Below are positions 45,406-52,809 of a stretch of DNA of 64,000 bases, one piece after another. The notes below the pieces were generated by a model that saw only the letters and a program-made list of their open reading frames with translations, did not search any database and was not told the DNA's origin. Made by a program: the position numbers and the translations under genes. Position 1 is the first letter of the stretch. Every line of letters starts with the position of its first letter. The stretch comes from Lichenicola sp964247755 (GTDB lineage: Bacteria > Pseudomonadota > Alphaproteobacteria > Acetobacterales > Acetobacteraceae), in NCBI GenBank assembly GCA_964247755.1, contig CAXTVX010000005.1, positions 1-64,000 of the forward strand, in the 5' to 3' direction.

Positions 45406-46229
45406 CCGCCATCGCCCGCATCGCCCGGTTCAGCCTGACCAGCGCCGACCCGGCGCGGCTGGCGCGGTTCTACGGCGACGCCTTCGGCTTTGAGCAGATC
45501 GCGACGGGGCGGCAGGACGCCCTGCCCTATGGCGTGGCCGGCCAGGCCACGGTGCACCGCCTGCGCCTCGGGCTGCAGGAGATCGAGCTGGTCGGCTTCC
45601 AGCAGGCGGGTGCGCCCTATCCGCCCGGGAGCACCAGCCACGACGGCTGGTTCCAGCACCTGGCGCTGGTGGTGTCCGACATGGCGGCAGCACACGCGCG
45701 CCTGTCGCGGCTCGTCGGCTGGCAGGCGATCACCAAGGGCGGCCCGGTGGTCCTGCCGGAATCGTCGGGCGGCGTGACCGCGTTCAAGTTCCGCGATCCG
45801 GAGGGCCATCCGCTGGAGCTGCTGGGGTTCCCGCCCGGCCGCGCCCCGGCCGCCTGGACCGGGCGGTCCGACGCCACGCCCTGCCTCGGCATCGACCACT
45901 CGGCGATCGTGGTCGCGGACGAGGCGCGCAGCCTCGCCTTCTACACCGCCCTCGGCCTCGCGGCGGCCACGCGCTCCGCCAACCAGGGCCCGGCGCAGGT
46001 GCGCCTCGACGACGCCCCGGAGGTCGCCGTCGGCGTGGTCGGCCTCGACCCGCCGGCCGCTCCCCCGCATCTCGAACTCCTGGCCTACCGCAACCCGCCG
46101 GTGCGTCCGGGCCAGGCAGGCGCCGCCGACATCGCCTGCACCCGCACGGTGATGGTCGCCGACACGCCGGAACCGCAGCGCATGCTGCTCGACCCGGACG
46201 GACATCGCGTCATGCTCACCGACGGCTAG
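45402..46229 (+). CDS. Double VOC (glyoxalase/dioxygenase-fold) protein
   Basis: A 275-residue protein from a GTG overlapping the SMP-30 stop. Residues about 3-145 form one VOC module (FSLTSADPARLARFYGDAFGFEQI, FQHLALVVSDMAAAHARL, FKFRDPEGHPLELLGFP) and residues about 165-275 a second (IDHSAIVVADEARSLAFYTALGL, MLLDPDGHRVML). Conserved His and Glu (FQHLAL, HPLELL, IDHSAI) suit a metal site. Such proteins act as dioxygenases, isomerases or lyases; the reaction here is unknown, but coupling to the lactonase puts it in the same pathway. Confidence 0.87.
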   Translation: MTAIARIARFSLTSADPARLARFYGDAFGFEQIATGRQDALPYGVAGQATVHRLRLGLQEIELVGFQQAGAPYPPGSTSHDGWFQHLALVVSDMAAAHARLSRLVGWQAITKGGPVVLPESSGGVTAFKFRDPEGHPLELLGFPPGRAPAAWTGRSDATPCLGIDHSAIVVADEARSLAFYTALGLAAATRSANQGPAQVRLDDAPEVAVGVVGLDPPAAPPHLELLAYRNPPVRPGQAGAADIACTRTVMVADTPEPQRMLLDPDGHRVMLTDG

Positions 46230-46483
46230 GCGGCATCATCGAGCCGGCGCGGAGGGCGGTTCCATGGCTGCACGATCACCGCACGGCGCTGGCCGATCCT
46301 TCCAGTCCGTTCACTGACGGTTCCACGTCGCGTTACCGGAGCTGGTCAGCGCGCCACGAGGGGCCACCAAGTGCTCGCCGTGACGGGAAATGCTGCGCTG
46401 GCGGTCCGTCCCATCAGGATGCGCGTCTTGCGGCGGGGATGACCCGGCGGCTCGAACGACGGCAGCCCATCACCCATCCGACC

Positions 46484-46918
46484 TCAGAACGACACCTCCG
46501 CCGGCAGCGTCACCCGCAGCACCGACTGGTCGCCGGTGCGCCGCTTCCAGGCAGTGCGGATCGCCTCGATGGCGGCGCGGTCGCGCGCATCGTCCGGATG
46601 GTCGATCACCAGCAGCTTCGAGCGCAGTCGCTGCGGCACCGCGTCATGCGGCCCCTGCCACTGGCCGTATGTGTCGATCACGCTGAGCCCGGCGGGAAAG
46701 CGTGGGGTCACCTCCCGGTCCAGGAAGTCGCGCCAGGCCTGCGGGCTCACGCCCTGGTCGGGCCGGTCGGCCGGTCCGAGGCCGAAATAGAGCCGCGTGT
46801 CCGCCCAGCTGACGGTCGCGACCGGATGCGCCGCATCGATCGACGCGCAGCCGCCCAGCAGCGCGCCCGCGAGCAGCATCAGGGAAAGCCGACGGAAGTG
46901 GTCCAGGTCCAACGGCAT
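46484..46918 (-). CDS. DUF3574 lipoprotein
   Basis: A 144-residue protein. The N-terminus FRRLSLMLLAGALLGGC is a lipoprotein signal with lipobox LGGC. The mature part has the DUF3574 core: DTRLYFGLGPADRP, WRDFLDREVTPRFPAGLSVIDTYGQW. Function is undescribed; members are periplasmic or outer-membrane lipoproteins. ATG 46918 lies immediately after AAGGGAG, a tight spacing. It stands alone; the 254 bases up to the VOC gene hold nothing I can identify. Confidence 0.8.
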   Translation of the reverse strand: MPLDLDHFRRLSLMLLAGALLGGCASIDAAHPVATVSWADTRLYFGLGPADRPDQGVSPQAWRDFLDREVTPRFPAGLSVIDTYGQWQGPHDAVPQRLRSKLLVIDHPDDARDRAAIEAIRTAWKRRTGDQSVLRVTLPAEVSF

Positions 46919-47240
46919 CTCCCTTGTGGGCCACGTGATCGTGTCACCGAACCGGCCGGCCGCGCATTCCTGCCCGATCCGGGTCGGTTCGAGGGACCGC
47001 CGTGTCCGGTCTATCTCGCCACGGGTCGATGCCACGCTGATCCCGGATGGCGACGACCTGGTCTGCCGTGGAACGGAAATGCTGCTGGCGCCGGGAAGGC
47101 ATGTTCCCTGGTTCCGGCGGAGAACCGCGGCGGATCGTGGCTGTCTCGAGCCTGTCCGCGGTCGACCTGGCTTGTCGGTCGACCCTTCCAGTACGCGTTG
47201 CCTGCCGCGTCTGGGGCCCAGCGGCCAAGGGCCCGACCGG
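46919..47240. other. 322-base intergenic region, nothing identified
   Basis: Between two minus-strand genes. Several open frames cross it but none has a ribosome site, a recognisable domain or normal composition for this window. No clear repeat or hairpin was found. Confidence 0.5.
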
Positions 47241-47654
47241 TCAGCGGATCGGCAGGCCCCGGTTCAGCCGACGCATGCCGCGGACGATTGCCCACACCGT
47301 CCAGACGAGCCAGAGCACGCCCAGACCCCAGGGGATCACCAGGAACACCAGCCCGATGCCGAAGGTGATGGCGCCGAGGCCGATGATCACCGCGTGCAGC
47401 GCGCCGATCGCCAGGAACGCGAGCACGCCGTGCCAGAAGATCCGGATCTGCCAGTCGAGGTGGCTGCGGGCGGTGCCGAAACAACGGCCGCGCCGCCAGT
47501 ATGCCAGTGCGACCGCCGCAAGGGCGGTGACGCCGGTGAAGAAGCCGAGCACGAGGAGAACGTAGTTCAGGCTCGCCAGGTCGCGGCCGGCCCGGTCGTC
47601 GGTGGCGAACGACACGTCGCCGGCGGCTGCGAACGCGCTGTATCGGACGGTCAT
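47241..47654 (-). CDS. DUF4870-type small membrane protein
   Basis: A 137-residue protein with three hydrophobic segments (residues about 30-50, 68-90, 93-120). The layout LNYVLLVLGFFTGVTALAAVALAYW then HLDWQIRIFWHGVLAFLAIG and WIVYRxxRGL-like end (WTVWAIVRGMRRLNRGLPI) matches the DUF4870/Tic20-like family, of unknown function. GCTCCGGAG upstream offers a ribosome site. It is 134 bases upstream of the GT39 gene's end and probably transcribed separately. Confidence 0.8.
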   Translation of the reverse strand: MTVRYSAFAAAGDVSFATDDRAGRDLASLNYVLLVLGFFTGVTALAAVALAYWRRGRCFGTARSHLDWQIRIFWHGVLAFLAIGALHAVIIGLGAITFGIGLVFLVIPWGLGVLWLVWTVWAIVRGMRRLNRGLPIR

Positions 47655-47788
47655 GGAACTGCTCCGGAGGCACGACGCCTCGCAACCAACCGCTTAGCAA
47701 GGCGCGTGCCAGGATCGAGCCGCTGAGTCCACGCGGTTCCGCCACGGACGCCATGGCACGGAACGCCAGGACTTGGCTAGAACCGCCA

Positions 47789-49435
47789 TCAGGGTGCGGC
47801 GCGGAACAGCTTCAGCGACAGCCTGCGACCATTGGAATAGTTGATGCCCTCGATCAGCGCCAGCTGTCGCAGCAGGAGGCCGTCGGTGCCCGAACGGGCG
47901 CGGAACGCGGCTTCGTCGCGGCTGCCGACCAGCGCCAAGCCGCAGCGCCGGTCGCCGGACAGGAAGTCGGCCGCCGCTGGCGCGTCCACCAGCCGGGTGT
48001 CCTGGCCCTGGAGGAACACCAGGCTCGGCTCGCTGAACGAGGACGAGGCCAGCACGCTGTCCGGGCATGGCCGCACCAGCGCCACCGTGCGGACGATCCG
48101 CGGGCTGAGCCAGATCGTGTCCAGCTGCGGCAGGACGGCCGTGAACAGGCCGAAATAGATGATCACCGCAGCGCCGCATACCGACAGCAGGCCGTCCTGC
48201 ACCCGTCCGCGCAGCACGAGTACCGCCGACAACAGCAGCAGCGGCATCGACAGCACCGGGATCAGCAGCGACACCGGCGACAGGACGTGCTGCAGCCGCC
48301 ACAGCAGCACCGGGCCCGCCGCCGCCAGCACCAGACCGACCGTCAGCCAGAGCAGCCCGTAGAACAGCAGCAGCGCCCGGCCCCAGCGGGCGACCGGTCG
48401 GCACCAGCCGCCCGGCTGCGCCACCGCGGCCGCGGCAAGGAGGGCGATCGCCGGATAGCACGGCAGCACGTAGTGCGGCAGCTTGGTGGCGATCAGCTCG
48501 AACACCAGCCAGTGCGGCACGATCCAGCACAACAGGAACCGTACCGGCGCGCTGCGCCGCCTGAGCCACACGAACGGCACCGCCATCGCCGCGAACAGGG
48601 AGCCGGGCCAGAACGCGACCGCAAACAGGAGGAGGTGGTAGCCGGGCGGCAGCCCGTGCGCCTGCTGCCCCGACGCCACCTTGCCGAGGAAGTTGGTGCC
48701 CACCGCACGCTGGAAGAACAGCCCGTGGCTGCGCAGCGCGATCGCCACGCACCAGGGCAGCACGATCGCCAGCATCAGCGGCACCCCCCAGCCAGGGCGC
48801 AGCCGGCGCCACCAGCCGATGCGCCGCTCGACCAGCGCCAGCGCCAGCGGCGTGCCGAAGCCCGGGATCAGCATCACCGGCCCCTTCAGCATCAGCCCGA
48901 CCCCAAGCGCTGCCCAATACAGGGCGGCAACGGCGGGAGACGTGCGGCGGGCGGAGTCGCGGTCGCTCCAGGCGCGCAGCAGCGCCGTCTGCACCGCCAT
49001 CACCGCTGCCAGCAGGCAGCTGTCGATGGTCGCCAGGCGCCCCTCGGCGGTCATCAGCACCGACACCGCCAGCAGCAGCGCGCCCAGCAGCCCGGCGGAG
49101 GTGCCGAACAGCGCCGCCCCCATGCGCGCCGTCAGCAGCACCGACAGCACCACCGCGAGCAGGGTCGGCAGCCGGTATGCCCAGACCTCGCGCTGTTCCA
49201 AGGTGCCGGTCGCCGCCACCGCGGCCGCTTCCAGCCAGTAGATGCCGGCCGGCTGCAGGTAGCGCGGCTGGTCCTGGAACCGCACGTCGACGAAATCGCC
49301 GGAGCGCAGCATCTGCGCGCTCGCTTCCATGTAGCGCGGCTCGTCGCGGTCGAACGGCGGCAGGCTCGCCCGTCCCGGCAGGAACAGGGCGATCACCAGG
49401 GCGAGGATCAGGGCGTGGTGCCGGGATGTGAGCAT
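47789..49435 (-). CDS. GT39/ArnT-like membrane glycosyltransferase
   Basis: A 548-residue polytopic protein with about twelve hydrophobic segments over residues 1-430 and a soluble tail. The first periplasmic loop carries FDRDEPRYMEASAQML, the acidic GT39 (PMT/ArnT) motif, and LKGPVMLIPGFGTPLAL and LPHYVLPCYPAIALL are later GT39 motifs. ArnT-type enzymes move a sugar from undecaprenyl phosphate to lipid A or another envelope acceptor. It follows a GT2 gene by 46 bases; together they form a loading and transfer pair. Both lie downstream of the ATP synthase F0 genes. Confidence 0.9.
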   Translation of the reverse strand: MLTSRHHALILALVIALFLPGRASLPPFDRDEPRYMEASAQMLRSGDFVDVRFQDQPRYLQPAGIYWLEAAAVAATGTLEQREVWAYRLPTLLAVVLSVLLTARMGAALFGTSAGLLGALLLAVSVLMTAEGRLATIDSCLLAAVMAVQTALLRAWSDRDSARRTSPAVAALYWAALGVGLMLKGPVMLIPGFGTPLALALVERRIGWWRRLRPGWGVPLMLAIVLPWCVAIALRSHGLFFQRAVGTNFLGKVASGQQAHGLPPGYHLLLFAVAFWPGSLFAAMAVPFVWLRRRSAPVRFLLCWIVPHWLVFELIATKLPHYVLPCYPAIALLAAAAVAQPGGWCRPVARWGRALLLFYGLLWLTVGLVLAAAGPVLLWRLQHVLSPVSLLIPVLSMPLLLLSAVLVLRGRVQDGLLSVCGAAVIIYFGLFTAVLPQLDTIWLSPRIVRTVALVRPCPDSVLASSSFSEPSLVFLQGQDTRLVDAPAAADFLSGDRRCGLALVGSRDEAAFRARSGTDGLLLRQLALIEGINYSNGRRLSLKLFRAAP

Positions 49436-49481
49436 CGGATCTCCGCCGGCCAGGAGCGCGCTCCCGGCCCCGCCGGGGCGA

Positions 49482-50249
49482 TCAGCGTTCCGTCAGCCGG
49501 TCCGGGACGTGGGTGCGCGACTGCAGCCAGATCACGCCGGCGGTGTCGCGTATGCCGACCAGGGCGCGGTTGAGGTTGGTGTATTTCGAGCTGCCGTGCA
49601 GCCGGGCGCGGTGGCGCACGGGATAGCAGATCAGCGGGCTGCCGTAATGTCCGAACAGCGCCGGCAGGAACCGGTGCACGCCCTCGAATTGCGGCAAACG
49701 CAGGAAGTCGGCGCGACGGAACAGCTTCATCGGCGCCCCGGTATCCGGGCAGCCGTCCTTCAGCAGCCGGCGGCGCAGCCCGTTGGCGAACCGGGTGGCG
49801 ACGCGGCGGGACAGGGTGTCGTGCCGCTTGAGCCGGATGCCCACCACCAGCGGCCCCGGCAGGATCGGCCCGGCTTCCAGCGCCTGGGCCAGCATCGGCG
49901 CGATCTCCGTGGGGTCGTCCTGGCCGTCGCCGTCGATGGTGGCGATCCAGGTGCCGCGCGCCGCCTCGATCCCGGTGCGCAGCGCCGCCGACTTGCCGCA
50001 GCGCCGGTCGTGGCTGACCACGCGCAAGGCCGGCAGAACGTCGCGCGCGGCCAGCAGGGCAGCCACGGTGCCGTCGCTGCTGCCGTCGTCGACGAACACC
50101 ACCTCGTGCGGCGGCAGCGACCGGAAGGCATCCGCCATCTCGGCGCAGACCGGCCGTATGTTCTCCGCCTCGTTCAGCACCGCCGCCACGATCGATAGCA
50201 GCGGCTCGGTCTCCGACACCGAGGCGGACCGACGGGATTGTTCGTTCAC
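49482..50249 (-). CDS. GT2 glycosyltransferase
   Basis: A 255-residue GT-A protein with no membrane helix. SIVAAVLNEAENI, VVFVDDGSSDGT, TIDGDGQDDPTEI (metal site) and HGSSKYTNLNRALVGIRD mark a polyprenol-phosphate sugar transferase of the ArnC/DPM type, but the C-terminal helices of ArnC are absent, as in soluble DPM1. The start is GTG at 50249, overlapping the atpF stop (GTGA), so it is translated from the ATP synthase transcript. It likely loads the sugar used by the adjacent GT39. Confidence 0.9.
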   Translation of the reverse strand: MNEQSRRSASVSETEPLLSIVAAVLNEAENIRPVCAEMADAFRSLPPHEVVFVDDGSSDGTVAALLAARDVLPALRVVSHDRRCGKSAALRTGIEAARGTWIATIDGDGQDDPTEIAPMLAQALEAGPILPGPLVVGIRLKRHDTLSRRVATRFANGLRRRLLKDGCPDTGAPMKLFRRADFLRLPQFEGVHRFLPALFGHYGSPLICYPVRHRARLHGSSKYTNLNRALVGIRDTAGVIWLQSRTHVPDRLTER

Positions 50250-50758
50250 GCGGCGACGCGGGTCGCGAACGAGGCCGGCAGGGCGGCGATCGCCCGGTCG
50301 ATCAGCGCCGCGTCGGCTTCCGCGGTCAGCGCCTCGGCCACTGCGGCGCGTGCCGCCTCGGTGGCGACATCGGCCGCAACGCTGCGTATCTCAGCGATCG
50401 CGGCGCGCTGCGTCGCGGCGATCCGGTCCTGCGCCATGCGCTCACGCCGCCGGGCGGTCAGCTCGGCATCCCGCTTCGCCGTCTCGGCGATCCGGACGGC
50501 CTCCGCCCTGGCGTTCTCGACCATCGTCTTCGCCTCCGCGAGCGCCGCCTCGCGGTCCCGCTTCGCCTCCGCCAGCATCGCCTCCGCCTCGCGGCGCAGC
50601 CGGGCCGCCTCGTCCAGCTCCAGCCGCACCTCGGCCGCACGGCGGTCGAGCAGGGCGGCCAGCGGGCGCCACAGCCTGCGTCCGAACAGCACGAAGAACA
50701 GGACGAACGCGACCGCGTACCAGAAGCGCGGCTCGTGCAGCAGGGCAGCGACGTCCAT
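50246..50758 (-). CDS. atpF: ATP synthase F0 subunit b
   Basis: A 170-residue protein: one N-terminal membrane helix (FWYAVAFVLFFVLFG, residues 12-26) followed by a long charged helix rich in Ala, Arg, Glu (RLELDEAARLRREAEAML onward), the peripheral stalk that ties F1 to F0. The last part (AAVAEALTAEADAALIDRAIAAL) contacts subunit delta. Fourteen bases after the b' gene. Last ATP synthase gene in this operon; no F1 genes are in the window, so they lie elsewhere. Confidence 0.95.
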   Translation of the reverse strand: MDVAALLHEPRFWYAVAFVLFFVLFGRRLWRPLAALLDRRAAEVRLELDEAARLRREAEAMLAEAKRDREAALAEAKTMVENARAEAVRIAETAKRDAELTARRRERMAQDRIAATQRAAIAEIRSVAADVATEAARAAVAEALTAEADAALIDRAIAALPASFATRVAA

Positions 50759-50772
50759 GATGATCCCCGTGG

Positions 50773-51345
50773 TCAGGCGGCGCGTGCGGCGAGAACGGCA
50801 TCCACCTTGGAGCCGAGCAGCGCGCCGTCGGCGGGCCGGCCGGTCAGCCGCTCGACCAGGGCTTGCGCCGTCTCTGTGGCGACATTGCGCAGCGAGCCCA
50901 TCGCGGCGTCGCGTGCGGCGGCGACCTCCGCCTCGGCGCGGGCGATCTCGGCCTCGAGGCGCCCGTTCATCTCGCGGTTGGCGGAAGCGGCCTGCTCGCG
51001 CGCCTCGGCCACCACCGTGTCGACGATCCCGCTCGCCTCCGCGGATGCCTCGCGGCGGGCACGGCGCAGCTCGGCGATCGCACGGTCGGCCTCGCCCCTG
51101 GCCGCCTTGGCCGCGTCGAGATCACCCTCGATGCGGCGGCGTCGCTCCGCCAGCACCGCGCCCACGCGCGGCAGCGCCGAGCGGCTCAGGACCAGGTAGA
51201 GCAGCAGGAAGATGACCGCGCCCCAGAACACCTGCCCGGTGGTGAGCGGGTTGCCGAACTGGAGCTGCGGCATGCCGGCGGCGTAGGCGGGCGCGGCCGC
51301 GACCGTCGCGAGCGCCGACAGCAGGCCGAGGGTCGCGCGCGACAT
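50773..51345 (-). CDS. atpF': ATP synthase F0 subunit b'
   Basis: A 190-residue second stalk subunit, as in Alphaproteobacteria and cyanobacteria. The usual b' start (MPQLQFGNPL) is at residue 25, followed by the membrane helix VFWGAVIFLLLYLVLS. Before it lies a 24-residue extension resembling a signal peptide (ATLGLLSALATVAAAPAYAA). The ATG at 51345 is supported by GGAG eight bases upstream, whereas the internal Met has no ribosome site, so the extension is probably translated. The rest is a charged coiled coil. It lies between atpE (15-base gap) and atpF. Confidence 0.93.
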   Translation of the reverse strand: MSRATLGLLSALATVAAAPAYAAGMPQLQFGNPLTTGQVFWGAVIFLLLYLVLSRSALPRVGAVLAERRRRIEGDLDAAKAARGEADRAIAELRRARREASAEASGIVDTVVAEAREQAASANREMNGRLEAEIARAEAEVAAARDAAMGSLRNVATETAQALVERLTGRPADGALLGSKVDAVLAARAA

Positions 51346-51360
51346 GGAACCGCTCCGGGA

Positions 51361-51585
51361 TCAGACGAACAGGATGATGAAGGCGATCACCAGCGCATAC
51401 AGCGCCACCGCCTCGGTCAGCGCGAAGCCCAGGATGCCGAGGCCGAACACGTGCGGACGGGCGGCCGGATTGCGGCCGATCGCGCTGACCAGGGCGGCGA
51501 AGATGTTGCCGATGCCGACGCCGACACCGGCGAGGGCGATCACGGCGAGTCCGGCGCCGATGTAGCGGGCGGCAGCGAGATCCAT
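51361..51585 (-). CDS. atpE: ATP synthase F0 subunit c
   Basis: A 74-residue helical hairpin that forms the proton-driven ring. Helix 1 holds AGVGVGIGN (glycine packing motif), the polar loop RNPAARP follows, and helix 2 contains the proton-carrying Glu in FALTEAVALYALVIAF. Ribosome site AAGGAA lies about seven bases before the ATG. Position between atpB and atpF' is canonical. The carboxylate environment (no Na+-type Gln/Ser pair visible) favours H+ coupling. Confidence 0.96.
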   Translation of the reverse strand: MDLAAARYIGAGLAVIALAGVGVGIGNIFAALVSAIGRNPAARPHVFGLGILGFALTEAVALYALVIAFIILFV

Positions 51586-51635
51586 GAGAACGTTTCCTTG
51601 GGTTTGGAAGAAGGGAGCCGGACCGAAACGACGCG

Positions 51636-52385
51636 TCAGTGCGCGACCGCCTCGCGCAGGTAGATGCAGGTGAGGATGGCGAACACGTAGGCCTGCAGGC
51701 CGCCGACCAGGAGCTCCAGCGCCATCAGGGCGACGTTGATCAGGAGCGGCGCCAGGCCCAGCACCGGCCCGATGATGTGGATGCCGCCCAGCATGATGGT
51801 GAAGGCGGCGAACATCTCGAACATCACGTGGCCGGCCATCATGTTGGCGAACAACCGGACCGACAGGCTGATCGGGCGCGACAGGTAGGACAGGATCTCG
51901 ATCGGCACCAGCAGCGGCGCCAGCGCGATCGGGGCGCCCTCGGGCACGAAATGGGCGAAGAACCCGAACCCCTGCTCGCGCAACGCCACCACCAGCCCGA
52001 CCACGAACACCAGGATCGCCAGCCCCCCCGTCACCGCGATGTGGCTGGTGAAGGTGAAGGCGCCCGGCACCAGGCCGATGTAGTTGCCGACCAGGATGAA
52101 CGCGAACAGGGTGAACACGAACGGGAAGAAGCGCCGTCCCTGCGGCCCGATCTGGTCGGTCGTCATGCCGTGGATGAAGTCGTACAGCAGCTCGGCCGCC
52201 GCCTGCAGCCGGCCGGGCACGATCGCGCGCGGGCGCATGCCGGCATACAGCACGAGCAGGATGATCGCCGACGCGATCACCATCATCAGGCTGGACTGGC
52301 TGAAGCGCAGGCTTGCCCCGAGCGATCCCAGGACCGGGTGCAGGGCGAACTGCCCCAGCGCGTCGATGGTGTGTCCGCCCGCCAA
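51636..52385 (-). CDS. atpB: ATP synthase F0 subunit a
   Basis: A 249-residue membrane protein that carries protons to the c ring. The essential Arg lies in LSRPISLSVRLFANMMAGH, and the last helix region ELLVGGLQAYVFAILTCIYL is conserved. Six hydrophobic segments are visible. The start codon is TTG at 52385, supported by AAGGGGA about eight bases before it; no ATG lies in frame at a sensible place. It is 13 bases after atpI. Confidence 0.95.
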   Translation of the reverse strand: MAGGHTIDALGQFALHPVLGSLGASLRFSQSSLMMVIASAIILLVLYAGMRPRAIVPGRLQAAAELLYDFIHGMTTDQIGPQGRRFFPFVFTLFAFILVGNYIGLVPGAFTFTSHIAVTGGLAILVFVVGLVVALREQGFGFFAHFVPEGAPIALAPLLVPIEILSYLSRPISLSVRLFANMMAGHVMFEMFAAFTIMLGGIHIIGPVLGLAPLLINVALMALELLVGGLQAYVFAILTCIYLREAVAH

Positions 52386-52398
52386 GACCGTTTCCCCT

Positions 52399-52728
52399 TC
52401 AACCGCGACCCTGGCTCTTGCGGCCAGACGTCGGTGCCGGCGCGACCAGTCGCCAAACGTTGATGATGCCCGCGATCCCGCCGAGGAAGACGAACAGGAT
52501 CAGGAACAGCGGCCTGGTCCCGAGCAGGCGGTCTAGCCCCCAGCCGACCGCCAGACCCACCAGAAGCGCCGAGACCAGCTCGACGCCGACCCGGAAGAAC
52601 ACCGCCATGCCCGATGCATCGGGCGCCGCGCCGTCGATCGCTGGAGGCTCCGGGTCCAGGCCCTGTTTGGTCCTGGCCTCCTGCAGCCTCCGGTCGAACG
52701 TGCTCCGGTCGGTCGTGTCCTCGTCCAT
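52399..52728 (-). CDS. atpI: ATP synthase assembly protein AtpI
   Basis: A 109-residue protein with a charged N-terminus and two membrane helices (VELVSALLVGLAVGWGLDRLLG and PLFLILFVFLGGIAGIINVWR), the AtpI/F0F1-ATPase accessory family (PF09527-like), which helps assemble the c ring and handle Mg2+. The ATG at 52728 with GAAGGTG upstream fits; a longer in-frame reading begins in the hairpin region. First gene of the F0 operon. Confidence 0.9.
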   Translation of the reverse strand: MDEDTTDRSTFDRRLQEARTKQGLDPEPPAIDGAAPDASGMAVFFRVGVELVSALLVGLAVGWGLDRLLGTRPLFLILFVFLGGIAGIINVWRLVAPAPTSGRKSQGRG

Positions 52729-52749
52729 GAACGCACCTTCCGCCGGGCG

Positions 52750-52769
52750 CCGCCGTCCACTAACGGCGG
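52750..52769. terminator. Hairpin between the DyP gene and atpI
   Basis: Perfect 7-bp arms CCGCCGT / ACGGCGG with a six-base loop, 40 bases past the DyP peroxidase stop and 21 bases before the atpI start. No T tract follows on the minus strand, so it may be a weak terminator or a leader stem of the ATP synthase mRNA. Confidence 0.4.
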
Positions 52770-52809
52770 TGCAACGACCTGTCAAGGAACCGCGCCGGCA
52801 GCCCCCGCC

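Noticed and set aside
46944..47228. 94-codon minus-strand frame in the 322-base gap
   Set aside because: No ribosome site and low-complexity Arg/Pro/Thr content; not supported as a gene.
46797..47726. 309-codon plus-strand frame across an intergenic region and DUF4870 gene
   Set aside because: No ribosome site, no domain, Pro/Arg/His-rich shadow composition.
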